A DNA stretch of 44,511 bases from an uncultured Prevotella sp. (lineage in GTDB: Bacteria; Bacteroidota; Bacteroidia; Bacteroidales; Bacteroidaceae), in contig ONLG01000011.1 of assembly GCA_900318625.1 (NCBI GenBank), forward strand, positions 1-44,511. Reading direction: 5' to 3'. The position numbers and the translations under genes were made by a program. This document shows positions 33,090 through 41,147 of the stretch, one piece after another. The stretch's first letter is position 1. The number at the start of each line of letters is the position of its first letter. The notes below the pieces were generated by a model. The model did no database searches. It saw only the letters and a program-made list of their open reading frames with translations, and had not been told where the DNA came from.

Positions 33090-35024
33090 CTAAGCATACT
33101 TCAACCTCAAACTGTTGAGTACAACGCTCACACTCGACATAGCCATGAGGCAGCTTGCCCACATCGGGGTTATCTGGAAGTGATAGCCAAAAGCGTATGG
33201 CAGGCCTGCGGCAAGGGGAATAGCCACCATATTATATATAAAAGCCCAGAAAAGGTTCTGGTGTATCATCGATACCGTGCGGCGAGAGAGCAGCACGGCC
33301 TGCGGTATGCTGCGCAGGTCGTCGCCCATAAGCGTTAGTTGCGCCACGTCGATAGCCACATCCGTGCCGGCAGCCATTGCTATGCTGACATCTGCCAAGG
33401 CCAGAGCCTGAGTGTCGTTGATGCCGTCGCCCACCATAGCCACCACCTTTCCCTGTTGCTGCAGGCGGCCTACAAGGTTCTGCTTGTCCTGCGGCTTCAC
33501 TCCGCTCTGATAGTTGGCAATACCCGCTTTGCCTGCCCAGTACTCCACCGCCGAAGGTTTGTCGCCGCTCATAAGGTAGACCTCTATGCCCATCCGTTGC
33601 AGTTGCTCCATTGCCTCGCGTGCGTTAGGCTTCAAGGTTTCGCGTTGCTCGAAGGGCAGGTTGTCGGCTCTGGTGAAGTCAATCTGCCGGTTAGGTATCG
33701 TCAGCGTACCAGTCTTGTCAATCACCAAGGCATCCACCTTGCGGATATTCTCGAGTGCCGCGGCATCCTTGATGAGCATATTGTGCTGCGCTGCCTTGCC
33801 GATGCCCACCATCAGAGCCGTAGGCGTAGCCAGCCCCATGGCACACGGACACGCCACAACGAGCACCGCCACTGCCGAGAGCACCGCCTGCGGCAGCTGC
33901 GAACTGCCTCCGGCTACGCACCACACTACGAAGGTGACAGCCGAGAGCAGCAGCACCACCGGCACAAAGACCATAGCCAGACGGTCTACGGTGCGCTGCA
34001 CGGGGGCTTTTGAGCCTTGAGCCTGCTCAACCATGCGTATGATGGTTGCGAGAGCGGTGTGTTCGCCCACCTGCCGCGCTCTCATCCGCAGGGTGCCCTG
34101 GGTGAGAATGGTGCCCGAAAGCAGCTTGTCGCCACGCCGCTTCAGCACCGGCGTAGGCTCGCCGGTTATCATAGCCTCGTCAACGTAGGCACCTTCGGCT
34201 GTCATAAAACTATCGGCCCACGTCACCATTCCGTCGACGGGAACCTTCTCTCCGGCCCTCACCTCGAGCACGTCGCCCACCGAAATCGTCGAGACAGGCA
34301 CCTCCGAAGTGTCGCCTTCGCCTGCCGGAGCTGCATTGGCGGCCAGCCGTGCTGTCTTGGGTTGCAGCCCGAGGAGCTGGCGCAGGGTGTCGGCAGTGCT
34401 GTTCTTGGCTTTCTCCTCGAGCACTTTTCCCGTGAGAACGAAGGTGATTATCATTATTGACGCATCGAAATAAGTGTGCCACTCCATGCCACGCGAGCCC
34501 CAGAGACGTTCGCCGAAGAATGTGTTGAACGTGCTGAAAAGGAAGGCTATTCCCGTGGAAAGTGCCACGAGGGTGTCCATACTCATGGTGCGGTGGCGCA
34601 GTTGCAGCCATGCACGACGGTAGAACTGGCTGCCGCACACCACGATATTGGCAAGCGACAACATCATCGACAGCTGATTGGCAGCATCGCGACCGCCGAC
34701 GGCAACCCAGCGCATGGTGACAGCCATGCACAAAAGGGCAAACAGCCACGAGAGGAGCATACGGCGCAACAGCAGCCGGTACTCCCTGCGCTCGAGTTCC
34801 ACGACAGAGCGGTCGGCCTCGATAACCAGGTCGAAGCCGATGGAGTTGAGCTCGACCTTCATCTGCTCGAGGGTGACAACGTCCTCGCGATAGTCTATGA
34901 CTGCACGACGGGCCGGAAGGCTCACCGACACGCTGTCTACACCCTCCATGCCGCTGAGCTTGCGCTCCACATTGGCCGCACAGGCCGAGCACGCCATGCC
35001 CACTACGGGTATCGTCTTCTTCAT
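33090..35024 (-). CDS. copA: P1B-type copper ATPase apparently lacking the N-domain
   Basis: The 644-residue protein has an N-terminal heavy-metal domain with GMACSACAANVE (CxxC), four helices, actuator TGEP (MITGEPTPVLKR), the CPC metal site (VVACPCAMGLATPTALMVG), phosphorylation motif DKTGTLT and hinge MVGDGINDTQALALADVS. Cu+ export across the inner membrane is the expected role. Odd: DKTGTL is followed after only about 27 residues by KPNAREAMEQLQRMGIEVYL, the P-domain. The usual nucleotide-binding domain of about 120-140 residues with its SEHP motif is missing, while the frame is intact. This may be a lineage-specific compact form or a deletion. Confidence 0.88.
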   Translation of the reverse strand: MKKTIPVVGMACSACAANVERKLSGMEGVDSVSVSLPARRAVIDYREDVVTLEQMKVELNSIGFDLVIEADRSVVELERREYRLLLRRMLLSWLFALLCMAVTMRWVAVGGRDAANQLSMMLSLANIVVCGSQFYRRAWLQLRHRTMSMDTLVALSTGIAFLFSTFNTFFGERLWGSRGMEWHTYFDASIMIITFVLTGKVLEEKAKNSTADTLRQLLGLQPKTARLAANAAPAGEGDTSEVPVSTISVGDVLEVRAGEKVPVDGMVTWADSFMTAEGAYVDEAMITGEPTPVLKRRGDKLLSGTILTQGTLRMRARQVGEHTALATIIRMVEQAQGSKAPVQRTVDRLAMVFVPVVLLLSAVTFVVWCVAGGSSQLPQAVLSAVAVLVVACPCAMGLATPTALMVGIGKAAQHNMLIKDAAALENIRKVDALVIDKTGTLTIPNRQIDFTRADNLPFEQRETLKPNAREAMEQLQRMGIEVYLMSGDKPSAVEYWAGKAGIANYQSGVKPQDKQNLVGRLQQQGKVVAMVGDGINDTQALALADVSIAMAAGTDVAIDVAQLTLMGDDLRSIPQAVLLSRRTVSMIHQNLFWAFIYNMVAIPLAAGLPYAFGYHFQITPMWASCLMAMSSVSVVLNSLRLKYA

Positions 35025-35176
35025 GTTATAAAGGCTAATTGGTTATCAGCTGCGAAGTTACTCAAAAAAAACTGCAACGCTGTTGCATTGTCGCCGATAA
35101 GCGTTTTTTTAGTTCACGGTGAGCACGCAATGGCAAAAAATACTGCCGTAAGTGGCAATATTAGACAAATACTTGT

Positions 35177-35184
35177 TACTTTTG
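35177..35184 (+). promoter_or_regulatory. -7 element of the PAP2 phosphatase gene
   Basis: TACTTTTG followed by CGACC. Initiation near 35191 supports the ATG at 35211 and excludes the long upstream extension of that frame. Confidence 0.6.
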
Positions 35185-35210
35185 CGACCAATTCATCAAC
35201 CACTCAGACC

Positions 35211-35984
35211 ATGACAAGCTTCTTTTCCAGACATTATGTGATGCTTTCGCTCCTCATATCGGTGGCTCTCGCCCACCCCGCCGCCATGTTGGCGCAAAGC
35301 GAAGCGGCAGACAGCACCACCGTCAACAACGACGGTTTCAAGCCCCAACAGCTCATTCTGCCTACGGCTCTCATTGCGGTGGGAGCCTTCGGAGTACACA
35401 ACGGCTGGTTCTGCGGACTGAAACAGGATGTCAAGGAGAGCTTCTACGACCTGCGAGGCGACTGCACTTTCAAGTTGGACAACAGCCTTCAATACCTTCC
35501 ACTGGCAGCAAGTGTGGGCTTGGGACTGGTCGGCGTGAAAGCCAAGCACCCCTTTAGAGAGCGCATAGCAGCCACTGCCACGGCTACACTGGCTATGGTA
35601 GCACTGACAAACGGAATGAAACACACTATCAGGGAGAAGCGACCCGACTCAGATGCACGCAATTCGTTTCCTTCGGGCCACACGGCAACAGCCTTCCTGG
35701 GTGCCGAACTGGTACGCATTGAGTACGGCAACGGCTGGGGAGCAGGCGCATACGCCGTGGCTACGGGCATTGCCTTCCTGCGGTTATACAACGACCGCCA
35801 CTGGCTCAACGACATAATAGGCGGTGCCGGAGTAGGTATCCTCTCGGCGAAGATAGGCTACTGGCTTCTCCCGTTGGAGAAGCGCCTCTTCGGATGGGAC
35901 AAGAGCAAGCGCACGATGGTGGTCATTCCCACTTACAATGCCTACGACAAGAGTGTGGGAGTGGCTTTCGCGGCCAACTTCTAA
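35211..35984 (+). CDS. PAP2-family membrane phosphatase
   Basis: The 257-residue protein has a signal/anchor (FFSRHYVMLSLLISVALAHP). The three-part phosphatase signature is complete: KHTIREKRPD, FPSGHTATAFLGAE and RLYNDRHWLNDIIGGAG, which supply the Lys/Arg, Ser/His and Arg/His/Asp groups. Several membrane helices surround them. Substrates of the family include undecaprenyl pyrophosphate, phosphatidate and lipid A phosphates; which applies here is unknown. The ATG at 35211 fits the -7 box at 35177; the frame is open far upstream but without homology. Confidence 0.88.
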   Translation: MTSFFSRHYVMLSLLISVALAHPAAMLAQSEAADSTTVNNDGFKPQQLILPTALIAVGAFGVHNGWFCGLKQDVKESFYDLRGDCTFKLDNSLQYLPLAASVGLGLVGVKAKHPFRERIAATATATLAMVALTNGMKHTIREKRPDSDARNSFPSGHTATAFLGAELVRIEYGNGWGAGAYAVATGIAFLRLYNDRHWLNDIIGGAGVGILSAKIGYWLLPLEKRLFGWDKSKRTMVVIPTYNAYDKSVGVAFAANF

Positions 35985-35995
35985 GCATTGGAATG

Positions 35996-36031
35996 ACGGT
36001 TGCAGGCGCTGAGCGGCCTGCAACCGTTTTA
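35996..36031 (+). terminator. Terminator of the PAP2 gene
   Basis: Perfect 12-bp stem ACGGTTGCAGGC / GCCTGCAACCGT, 8-base loop, then TTTATTT. It overlaps the 3' end of the convergent WecB-like gene. Confidence 0.85.
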
Positions 36032-37147
36032 TTTATGGCTCTGGCTCAGCACGTTACAGATGGTCTGCACAATGCGTTCGGCAGTCCGTCCGTCCCATCG
36101 GTCAGGGATAGCCGACGGCTTCCAGTTGCCGCAAACCATATCGCCTACGGCTTCGCAGAGCCGTTCGGCATCCTCGCCAACAAGCACGTTGGTGCCCACC
36201 TTCACCGTTTCGATGTGCTCGGTGTAGCTGTTCAGTGTGATGCAAGGCACGGCATTGAACGTGGCCTCTTCGGCAACGTTGCCCGAGTCGGTCACTACAC
36301 CACGCGCATTGGCCATGAGATAGCTGAACTCAAGGAAGTTGAGCGGTTCAACGATGTGCAGATTGTCGCATCGGTCGAGCTTTCCACTGTCAGCCAACGA
36401 CTTAACAACCTTGGCAGCATTGTCGCGCAGCGGTGCCACCACAGGCATATCGCCTGCAGCGCGGAGCATTGCCGAGAGCATGGAGCCGAGGTTTTCGGTA
36501 TCGCCAATGAGCTTCTTGCGGTTCAGAGTGAACACTATGTACTGTCCGCTGCTGAGCTTCAGGTCATCGAAAAGCTTCGGCTTACGCAACCGTGTGCGGT
36601 TGTAGCGCAGGTTGTCGATAAGCAAATTGCCCACCATATACACCTTTGACTGTTCTGCTCCCTCGCGATTGGCAATGCTGTTGTTCGACATTCCGGCGGT
36701 GAAGAGCAGGTCGGACAGTCCGTCGATAACCAGACGGTTTATCTCCTTGGGCATGGTTATGTCGAAGGAGCGCGTTCCTGCCGACAGATGGGCCAGCAAC
36801 AGCCCCTGCTTCTTGGTGACGATGGCTGCCGCCATGGTGCTGGCGAGGTCGTCGACAACTATCACCGCATCGGTGGGATGGTTCTGCAGATAGGTCTCAA
36901 AGGCAGCCATCACCTGACCGGTGAGCTCGTTGAGGTTATCGCTTTCCACCCCCAGACACACGTCGGGACGCGAAATCTGGAGGTCGTCGAAGAGCGAATC
37001 CTCGAGCGTAGCATCATCGGGACAGCCGGCAAACACCAACTGGCAGTCTATGTCGGCACCCTGCTCACGCTGAGCAGCCACCACACGCAACACTGGTGCC
37101 ACCTTGATGAAATTAGGCCGGGCACCTACGAAAACACAGATGTTCAT
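36029..37147 (-). CDS. WecB-like UDP-GlcNAc 2-epimerase fold, catalytic residues replaced
   Basis: The 372-residue protein has the GT-B fold of non-hydrolysing UDP-GlcNAc 2-epimerases: VGARPNFIKVAPVLR at the start, VVVDDLASTMAAAIVTKK, MPKEINRLVIDGLSDLLF and VTDSGNVAEEATFNAVPCIT. Compared with E. coli WecB as I remember it, the Asp95 equivalent is kept. HVEAGLR has become HLSAGTR (Glu117 to Ser), PEE has become PKE (Glu131 to Lys), and the GHRRE histidine (His213) is an Asn in FTLNRKK. An ordinary ManNAc-forming epimerase is therefore doubtful; a changed reaction or a binding role is possible. It overlaps the SPFH gene by four bases. Confidence 0.8.
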   Translation of the reverse strand: MNICVFVGARPNFIKVAPVLRVVAAQREQGADIDCQLVFAGCPDDATLEDSLFDDLQISRPDVCLGVESDNLNELTGQVMAAFETYLQNHPTDAVIVVDDLASTMAAAIVTKKQGLLLAHLSAGTRSFDITMPKEINRLVIDGLSDLLFTAGMSNNSIANREGAEQSKVYMVGNLLIDNLRYNRTRLRKPKLFDDLKLSSGQYIVFTLNRKKLIGDTENLGSMLSAMLRAAGDMPVVAPLRDNAAKVVKSLADSGKLDRCDNLHIVEPLNFLEFSYLMANARGVVTDSGNVAEEATFNAVPCITLNSYTEHIETVKVGTNVLVGEDAERLCEAVGDMVCGNWKPSAIPDRWDGRTAERIVQTICNVLSQSHK

Positions 37148-38097
37148 CCTTCCTTGAACAATTCCTTAATTCCGCCTATGCTGCCGAGCATATTCGTGGC
37201 CTCGTAAGGCAGGTAAACAGTCTTGGTCTTGTCGCCTTTGGCAAGCTCTTCCATCATCTGTATGTACTTCTGTGCAAGCAGATAGTTGGCCGGATTGGTG
37301 CTCTTGCCCACTGCTTCGGTTATCTTTTCGATGGCAATAGCCTCGGCTTCGGCCTTTCGTATGCGTGCCTGAGCCTCACCCTCAGCGCGAAGTATCTCCT
37401 GCTGCTTGGCCGCTTCGGCACGGTTGATGGTCGAAGTCTTCTCACCTTCTGACTGCAATATGGCCGACTGCTTCTGTCCCTCGCTGGTCAGAATGACTGC
37501 TCGCTTGTTGCGCTCGGCCTGCATCTGCTTCTCCATAGCGGTGAGAACGCTCTCTGGCGGCATAATATCCTGAAGCTCTACGCGGTTCACCTTGATACCC
37601 CATTTGTTGGTAGCATCGTCGAGAACGGCGCGCAGCTTGGTGTTGATGGTATCGCGCGAGGTCAGTGTCTGGTCGAGTTCCATCTCGCCAATGATGTTAC
37701 GCAGAGTGGTCTGGGTGAGTTTCTCGATGGCGTTGGGCAGGTTATTGATTTCGTAGACGGCCTTGAAGGGGTCAACAATCTGGAAATAGAGCAGTGCGTT
37801 GATCTGCATCTGGATGTTGTCCTTGGTGATAACGTTCTGGCGGTCAAAGTCGTAGACCTGCTCGCGAAGGTCGATGTTGGCACTGTAGAGGTAGCGACCG
37901 TTGCGCAGAACGACTATATCCTTGGCCCTGTCGATAAACGGAACTATGATGTTCACACCCGGGCTGAGCGTGGCATGATAGCGACCGAGTCGCTCTATAA
38001 TCTTGGTTTCAGACTGGGAGATTATCACGAGTGCCTTCTTGGCAATGATAATCACCAGCACAACGACTGCAATGAGTACATAGGTTGCGATGCTCAT
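37144..38097 (-). CDS. SPFH/band-7 membrane protein (stomatin/QmcA-like)
   Basis: The 317-residue protein has an N-terminal membrane helix (TYVLIAVVVLVIIIAKKALV). The band-7 domain covers residues 28-190 (IIERLGRYHATLSPGVNIIV, DNIQMQINALLYFQIVDPF, IMPPESVLTAMEKQMQAERN). A long Ala/Glu-rich coiled coil follows (AEAAKQQEILRAEGEAQARI, RKAEAEAIAIEKI). It probably forms membrane microdomain oligomers. NfeD, the usual partner of this family, is encoded just upstream (38158-38622), supporting a stomatin/NfeD unit. Confidence 0.92.
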   Translation of the reverse strand: MSIATYVLIAVVVLVIIIAKKALVIISQSETKIIERLGRYHATLSPGVNIIVPFIDRAKDIVVLRNGRYLYSANIDLREQVYDFDRQNVITKDNIQMQINALLYFQIVDPFKAVYEINNLPNAIEKLTQTTLRNIIGEMELDQTLTSRDTINTKLRAVLDDATNKWGIKVNRVELQDIMPPESVLTAMEKQMQAERNKRAVILTSEGQKQSAILQSEGEKTSTINRAEAAKQQEILRAEGEAQARIRKAEAEAIAIEKITEAVGKSTNPANYLLAQKYIQMMEELAKGDKTKTVYLPYEATNMLGSIGGIKELFKEG

Positions 38098-38157
38098 AAT
38101 GGTAAAAATTAAATGGTTAAAGGGTTAAAGGGTTATTAAAGACAGCACTCCGGGCAG

Positions 38158-38622
38158 CTACTGCCGCGCGTCGGCCACCGGCTCAACGGTGATTATTATG
38201 GAGTCTATGCTCACCACGCGCACTCTCGAACCTGTATCAATGGCTTGCGAGCCTGTGGCGAGTGCCTTCCAGTCGTCGCCGTCGATGGCTACGCGGCCAT
38301 AGCCGTCGGCTGGGATGGTCTGCGAGACGCGTCCGATGCGCCCTATAAGCGCCTCGGCATTGCTCTTGCGCTGCTCGCCGTCCTTATGGAACCAGCGCAA
38401 CGCTGCCGGACGGAAGAATATCAGGCTCAGGATAGTGGCTGCGGCAAATACCAGAATCTGCACTACGAAACTGTCGGTGATGGCCGAAGCCACGGCTGCA
38501 AACACGCCACCGATGGCAAAACAGAGTATGAAGAAGTCGCCGTTGGTGAGTTCGAGTATCAGGCAGAGCAGGCTTATGAGAGCCCAGAGCTGCCACAGAT
38601 GGCTGATAAAATAGTCTATCAT
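38158..38622 (-). CDS. NfeD-family membrane protein
   Basis: The 154-residue protein has three or four membrane segments (LWQLWALISLLCLILEL, FFILCFAIGGVFAAVASAI, FVVQILVFAAATILSLIFF) and a C-terminal OB-fold domain (IGRIGRVSQTIPADGYGRVA, DTGSRVRVVSIDSIIITVEP). It is a short NfeD without a ClpP-like protease. It pairs with the SPFH gene 60 bp downstream on the same strand, as in many bacteria. Confidence 0.9.
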   Translation of the reverse strand: MIDYFISHLWQLWALISLLCLILELTNGDFFILCFAIGGVFAAVASAITDSFVVQILVFAAATILSLIFFRPAALRWFHKDGEQRKSNAEALIGRIGRVSQTIPADGYGRVAIDGDDWKALATGSQAIDTGSRVRVVSIDSIIITVEPVADARQ

Positions 38623-38711
38623 GGTTGTCGTTGTTAAAGGTTCATTACTCAGAAGCTCAGTTGTCGAGTCCGTCTTGCATCATCTCTCTATGTCGATGAT
38701 GCTTTTCACTG

Positions 38712-39521
38712 CTATTTCTTCTTGTAATACTTCATTGCCTCAGGCATCCAGCCCTGTATGTTGGCAATGCGCTTGGCATCGGAAGGGTGGTCGCTGAATA
38801 TGTCGGAGCCGCTGGAGTTGGACATCGAGGCCATTCGCTTCCAGAAGGTGACGGCTTCCTGCGGATTGTAACCGGCCATAGCAGCGAAGATAAGGCCCAT
38901 GTGGTCGGCCTCGTTCTCATGGTCGCGCGAGTATTTCAGGTTGCGGAACTTGAAGCCCTGCTGCCCTACCCACTGTGCGAGCGACACCGTCTCCTGGCTC
39001 ACGCCCAGCGCACCGAGGAGTGCTCCGCCTATCTGCGTGCCCACCTGCTGGCGATACTGCTTCGACATCTGTTCGGCTGAGTGCTTTGCCACGGCGTGGG
39101 CAATCTCGTGGCCGAGCACGATAGCCAGCGACGTTTCGGTCTGAGTGACGGGCAGAAGACCCTCGAAGACTACTATCTTTCCGCCGGGCATACAGAAGGC
39201 ATTGACGTTTTTGTCCTGCACAAGGTTGAATTCCCACTTGAAATTGTTGAGCTCGCTGGCGAGTCCATTCTGCCGGAGGTAGGTGCTTACGGCGTTGGCA
39301 AGCCTCTGACCGACGCGCTGCACCATCTGGGTGTTGGCCTGGTTGGTAGACTTCTTGGCTGTCTGCATATACTTGTTGTACTCCTGCGTGCTCAACGAGA
39401 GCATCTGGGCATCGTCTACCAGGAGCGACTGCTGGCGACCGGTGATGGGCACCGTGCGAGTGGTTCCGCACGAAGCGAGACCCATTGCCAGCACAAAGAT
39501 AAGAAGTTTTAGTGTTCGCAT
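38712..39521 (-). CDS. M48-family zinc metalloprotease lipoprotein
   Basis: The 269-residue protein has a lipoprotein signal (LKLLIFVLAMGLASCGTT, lipobox Cys near residue 18). The catalytic zinc motif is HEIAHAVAKHSAEQMS, and the third ligand region is HENEADHMGLIF. Family Gly-rich and Trp segments are present (GGKIVVFEGLLPVTQTE, FKFRNLKYSRDHEN). It resembles LoiP/YcaL and the BepA catalytic core, periplasmic proteases of outer-membrane quality control. It lies upstream of the NfeD/SPFH pair on the same strand, fitting an envelope-maintenance group. Confidence 0.92.
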   Translation of the reverse strand: MRTLKLLIFVLAMGLASCGTTRTVPITGRQQSLLVDDAQMLSLSTQEYNKYMQTAKKSTNQANTQMVQRVGQRLANAVSTYLRQNGLASELNNFKWEFNLVQDKNVNAFCMPGGKIVVFEGLLPVTQTETSLAIVLGHEIAHAVAKHSAEQMSKQYRQQVGTQIGGALLGALGVSQETVSLAQWVGQQGFKFRNLKYSRDHENEADHMGLIFAAMAGYNPQEAVTFWKRMASMSNSSGSDIFSDHPSDAKRIANIQGWMPEAMKYYKKK

Positions 39522-39579
39522 TTGCTTGTGTGTTTTATTGTTATGTTAATGTTGTAGTCTTTCTGGTTGTTACCGACTA

Positions 39580-39587
39580 CAAATTTA
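39580..39587 (-). promoter_or_regulatory. Possible -7 element of the M48 protease gene
   Basis: TAAATTTG on the minus strand, about 59 bases before the ATG. No good -33 box. Confidence 0.45.
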
Positions 39588-39679
39588 CAAACATTTTGCG
39601 ACATACAGCATAGCGTTTTTCATGTTTTCTTTCTGCAATCCGCCTCCACTCACTTACGCAGGGGCTGTCGGTGGAAAGT

Positions 39680-39738
39680 AATATGGGCCATATTGGTCAG
39701 TAATATGGGCCATATTGGTCGGTAATATGGGCCATATT
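39680..39738. repeat. AATATG array 4 (three 22-bp units plus a degenerate one)
   Basis: AATATGGGCCATATT starts at 39680, 39702 and 39724 (22-bp period), spacers GGTCAGT and GGTCGGT. It is bounded by GGAAAGT on the left and ACTTTCC on the right, which are inverted copies. A degenerate unit (AGTATTAGCCATATT) lies at about 39788-39802. Confidence 0.92.
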
Positions 39739-39756
39739 ACTTTCCTTACAGCTCCA

Positions 39757-39783
39757 CTCCCTTGGGGAGGGGATGGGGGTGGG
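39757..39783. repeat. C-rich/G-rich hairpin repeat, copy D
   Basis: CTCCCTTGGGGAGGGG followed by ATGGGGGTGGG, directly beside AATATG array 4. Confidence 0.85.
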
Positions 39784-39808
39784 TCGGTAGTATTAGCCAT
39801 ATTACAAA

Positions 39809-39838
39809 GTGAGGACTGGCTTCACAGCCGGCCCTCAC
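39809..39838 (-). terminator. Probable terminator of the flavodoxin/DUF2023 operon
   Basis: On the minus strand GTGAGGGCCGGCT pairs imperfectly with AGCCAGTCCTCAC, followed by TTTG, 52 bp past the DUF2023 stop. Confidence 0.55.
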
Positions 39839-39889
39839 GTATCATACAAAAAACATTATGAATTTATCTATTAGCGATTTATCACCTTA

Positions 39890-40273
39890 TCAGTTGCAAT
39901 GCGGACAATGTCCATCACACTCCATACGCCCCTTACGACGGCAATAGCGCTCACACTGCGCACAGATGTCATAGCCCAGCAACGCTCCAAGCATGAAGTC
40001 CTCTTCGGGAGAGAGCTGGTTGAGCGGACGGTTGACCATCAGCCGTATGGCATCGAGGCACTCCTGGCGACCGAAAAAGAGGTTCATGCTCCGACCGTCG
40101 CCCACCGGCTGTATCAAGTAGTCGATTCCCTGATGCTCGAGCCGCTTGCGGGCAAACTGCTCGTATCGGCTGTTGCAGGTGAAGAGCACCATGCGGCGCA
40201 CGCCTTTCTTGTACTCGTAGATGTGGTTCATCAGCACTTTCATGTCGTTGGCCTGACGTACTTCGTGTGTCAT
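39890..40273 (-). CDS. DUF2023-family protein next to flavodoxin
   Basis: The 127-residue protein matches the DUF2023 pattern: MKVLMNHIYEYKKGVRRMVL, YLIQPVGDGRSMNLFFGRQE, LSPEEDFMLGALLGYDIC. A Cys-rich end carries three CxxC-like pairs (CAQCERYCRR, CDGHCPHCN). An ATG at residue 11 is an alternative start. It lies 139 bp after flavodoxin, with hairpin and GATTGGTGA-type repeats between. The C-terminal cysteines suggest a metal or iron-sulfur site. In Bacteroidetes DUF2023 genes often sit beside flavodoxin, suggesting an iron- or redox-linked role. Confidence 0.85.
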   Translation of the reverse strand: MTHEVRQANDMKVLMNHIYEYKKGVRRMVLFTCNSRYEQFARKRLEHQGIDYLIQPVGDGRSMNLFFGRQECLDAIRLMVNRPLNQLSPEEDFMLGALLGYDICAQCERYCRRKGRMECDGHCPHCN

Positions 40274-40283
40274 ACTTGTAGAG

Positions 40284-40410
40284 TTATGGATTGGTGAGTG
40301 GGGTTAGGGATTGGTGATTGGGTACTGGTGAGTGGTGTTCTATGCCCCCTCCCTTGGGGAAAGGCTACGGGTAGGCGAGCTTCGCTCGGGAATGGGGTTG
40401 GGGGGTGGGC
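40284..40410. repeat. GATTGGTGA repeats and variant G-rich hairpin between flavodoxin and DUF2023
   Basis: GGATTGGTGAGTGGGG, GGGATTGGTGATTGGG and ACTGGTGAGTGG form degenerate tandem copies (40284-40335). They are followed by a variant of the C-rich/G-rich hairpin (CCCCCTCCCTTGGGG, 40345-40409) containing a GCGAGCTTCGCTCG stem. All lie inside the two-gene transcript. Confidence 0.65.
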
Positions 40411-40412
40411 TC

Positions 40413-40901
40413 TTATTCCAAAGGAAGCGATGCTATCCACGCGTCGATGCGCGCCTCGGTCTTGTCGCTCTCGTTGACATCGTCAAGCGCAAGACCTACA
40501 AACTGGCCGTTCTGCACGGCATCAGAGTCGTCGAAGGTGTAGCCGTCGGTGCTCACTCCGCCTACAACGGTGGCCTTGTCGCACACGGCATTGTAGATTT
40601 CGCCCATCGCTCCGCAGAATGTGTCGGGATAGGACTCGGCATCTCCGCATCCGAAAATGGCTACGGTTTTGCCCTCAAGGTCAGCTTCCTTGAGCACATC
40701 GATGCCGTCGTACCAGTCGTCCTGCAACTCTCCGGCACCCCAGGTGGATGTACCGAGCAGCAGCACGTCGTTGTCTGCTATGGTGTCGGCGGTCATATCG
40801 GCCACGTTGATGGCCTCTGTGCCGAGCTTGTCGGCGATAGTATTGGCAATGGATTCACACGTACCGGTTGACGAACCGTAAACTACTACTGTCTTTTTCA
40901 T
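40413..40901 (-). CDS. fldA: Flavodoxin
   Basis: The 162-residue FMN protein has the phosphate loop VVYGSSTGTCESIANTIADK, then LLGTSTWGAGELQDDWYD (isoalloxazine-stacking Trp) and VAIFGCGDAESYPDTFCGA followed by YFxD-type sequence (GYTFDDSDAV). It is a long-chain flavodoxin that replaces ferredoxin under iron limitation, and could accept electrons from the 2-oxoacid oxidoreductase encoded in this window (inference). The acidic surface is typical. It has its own promoter and a leader of about 95 bases. Confidence 0.95.
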   Translation of the reverse strand: MKKTVVVYGSSTGTCESIANTIADKLGTEAINVADMTADTIADNDVLLLGTSTWGAGELQDDWYDGIDVLKEADLEGKTVAIFGCGDAESYPDTFCGAMGEIYNAVCDKATVVGGVSTDGYTFDDSDAVQNGQFVGLALDDVNESDKTEARIDAWIASLPLE

Positions 40902-41003
40902 TTCTATTTATGGTTTAGTTGTTATGTTTCACCTTATATTATATATATCCTGACGGGGTTCATATACGCTCTGACAGGACTGGCTTTCCTCCTTATCACG
41001 TTG

Positions 41004-41034
41004 CAAAATTAGCACGAAAGACCGATGCCCACAA
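41004..41034 (-). promoter_or_regulatory. Promoter of flavodoxin/DUF2023
   Basis: Minus strand: TTG (41034-41032), 20 bases, TAATTTTG (41011-41004). Confidence 0.7.
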
Positions 41035-41147
41035 TACCTAAAAGTGGGTGTTTAGCCCTTATACCTACTTGTTGTGAGAATTGGAAGCATGGCATAAGGG
41101 TTTTGCCAAAAGCGAAACTTAAACTATAGAAATGCGCTGGCAGCCAT

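Noticed and set aside
34476-35210. 245-codon N-terminal extension of the PAP2 gene
   Set aside because: It is antisense to the copper ATPase and lies upstream of the -7 box at 35177; the ATG at 35211 gives a normal-length protein.
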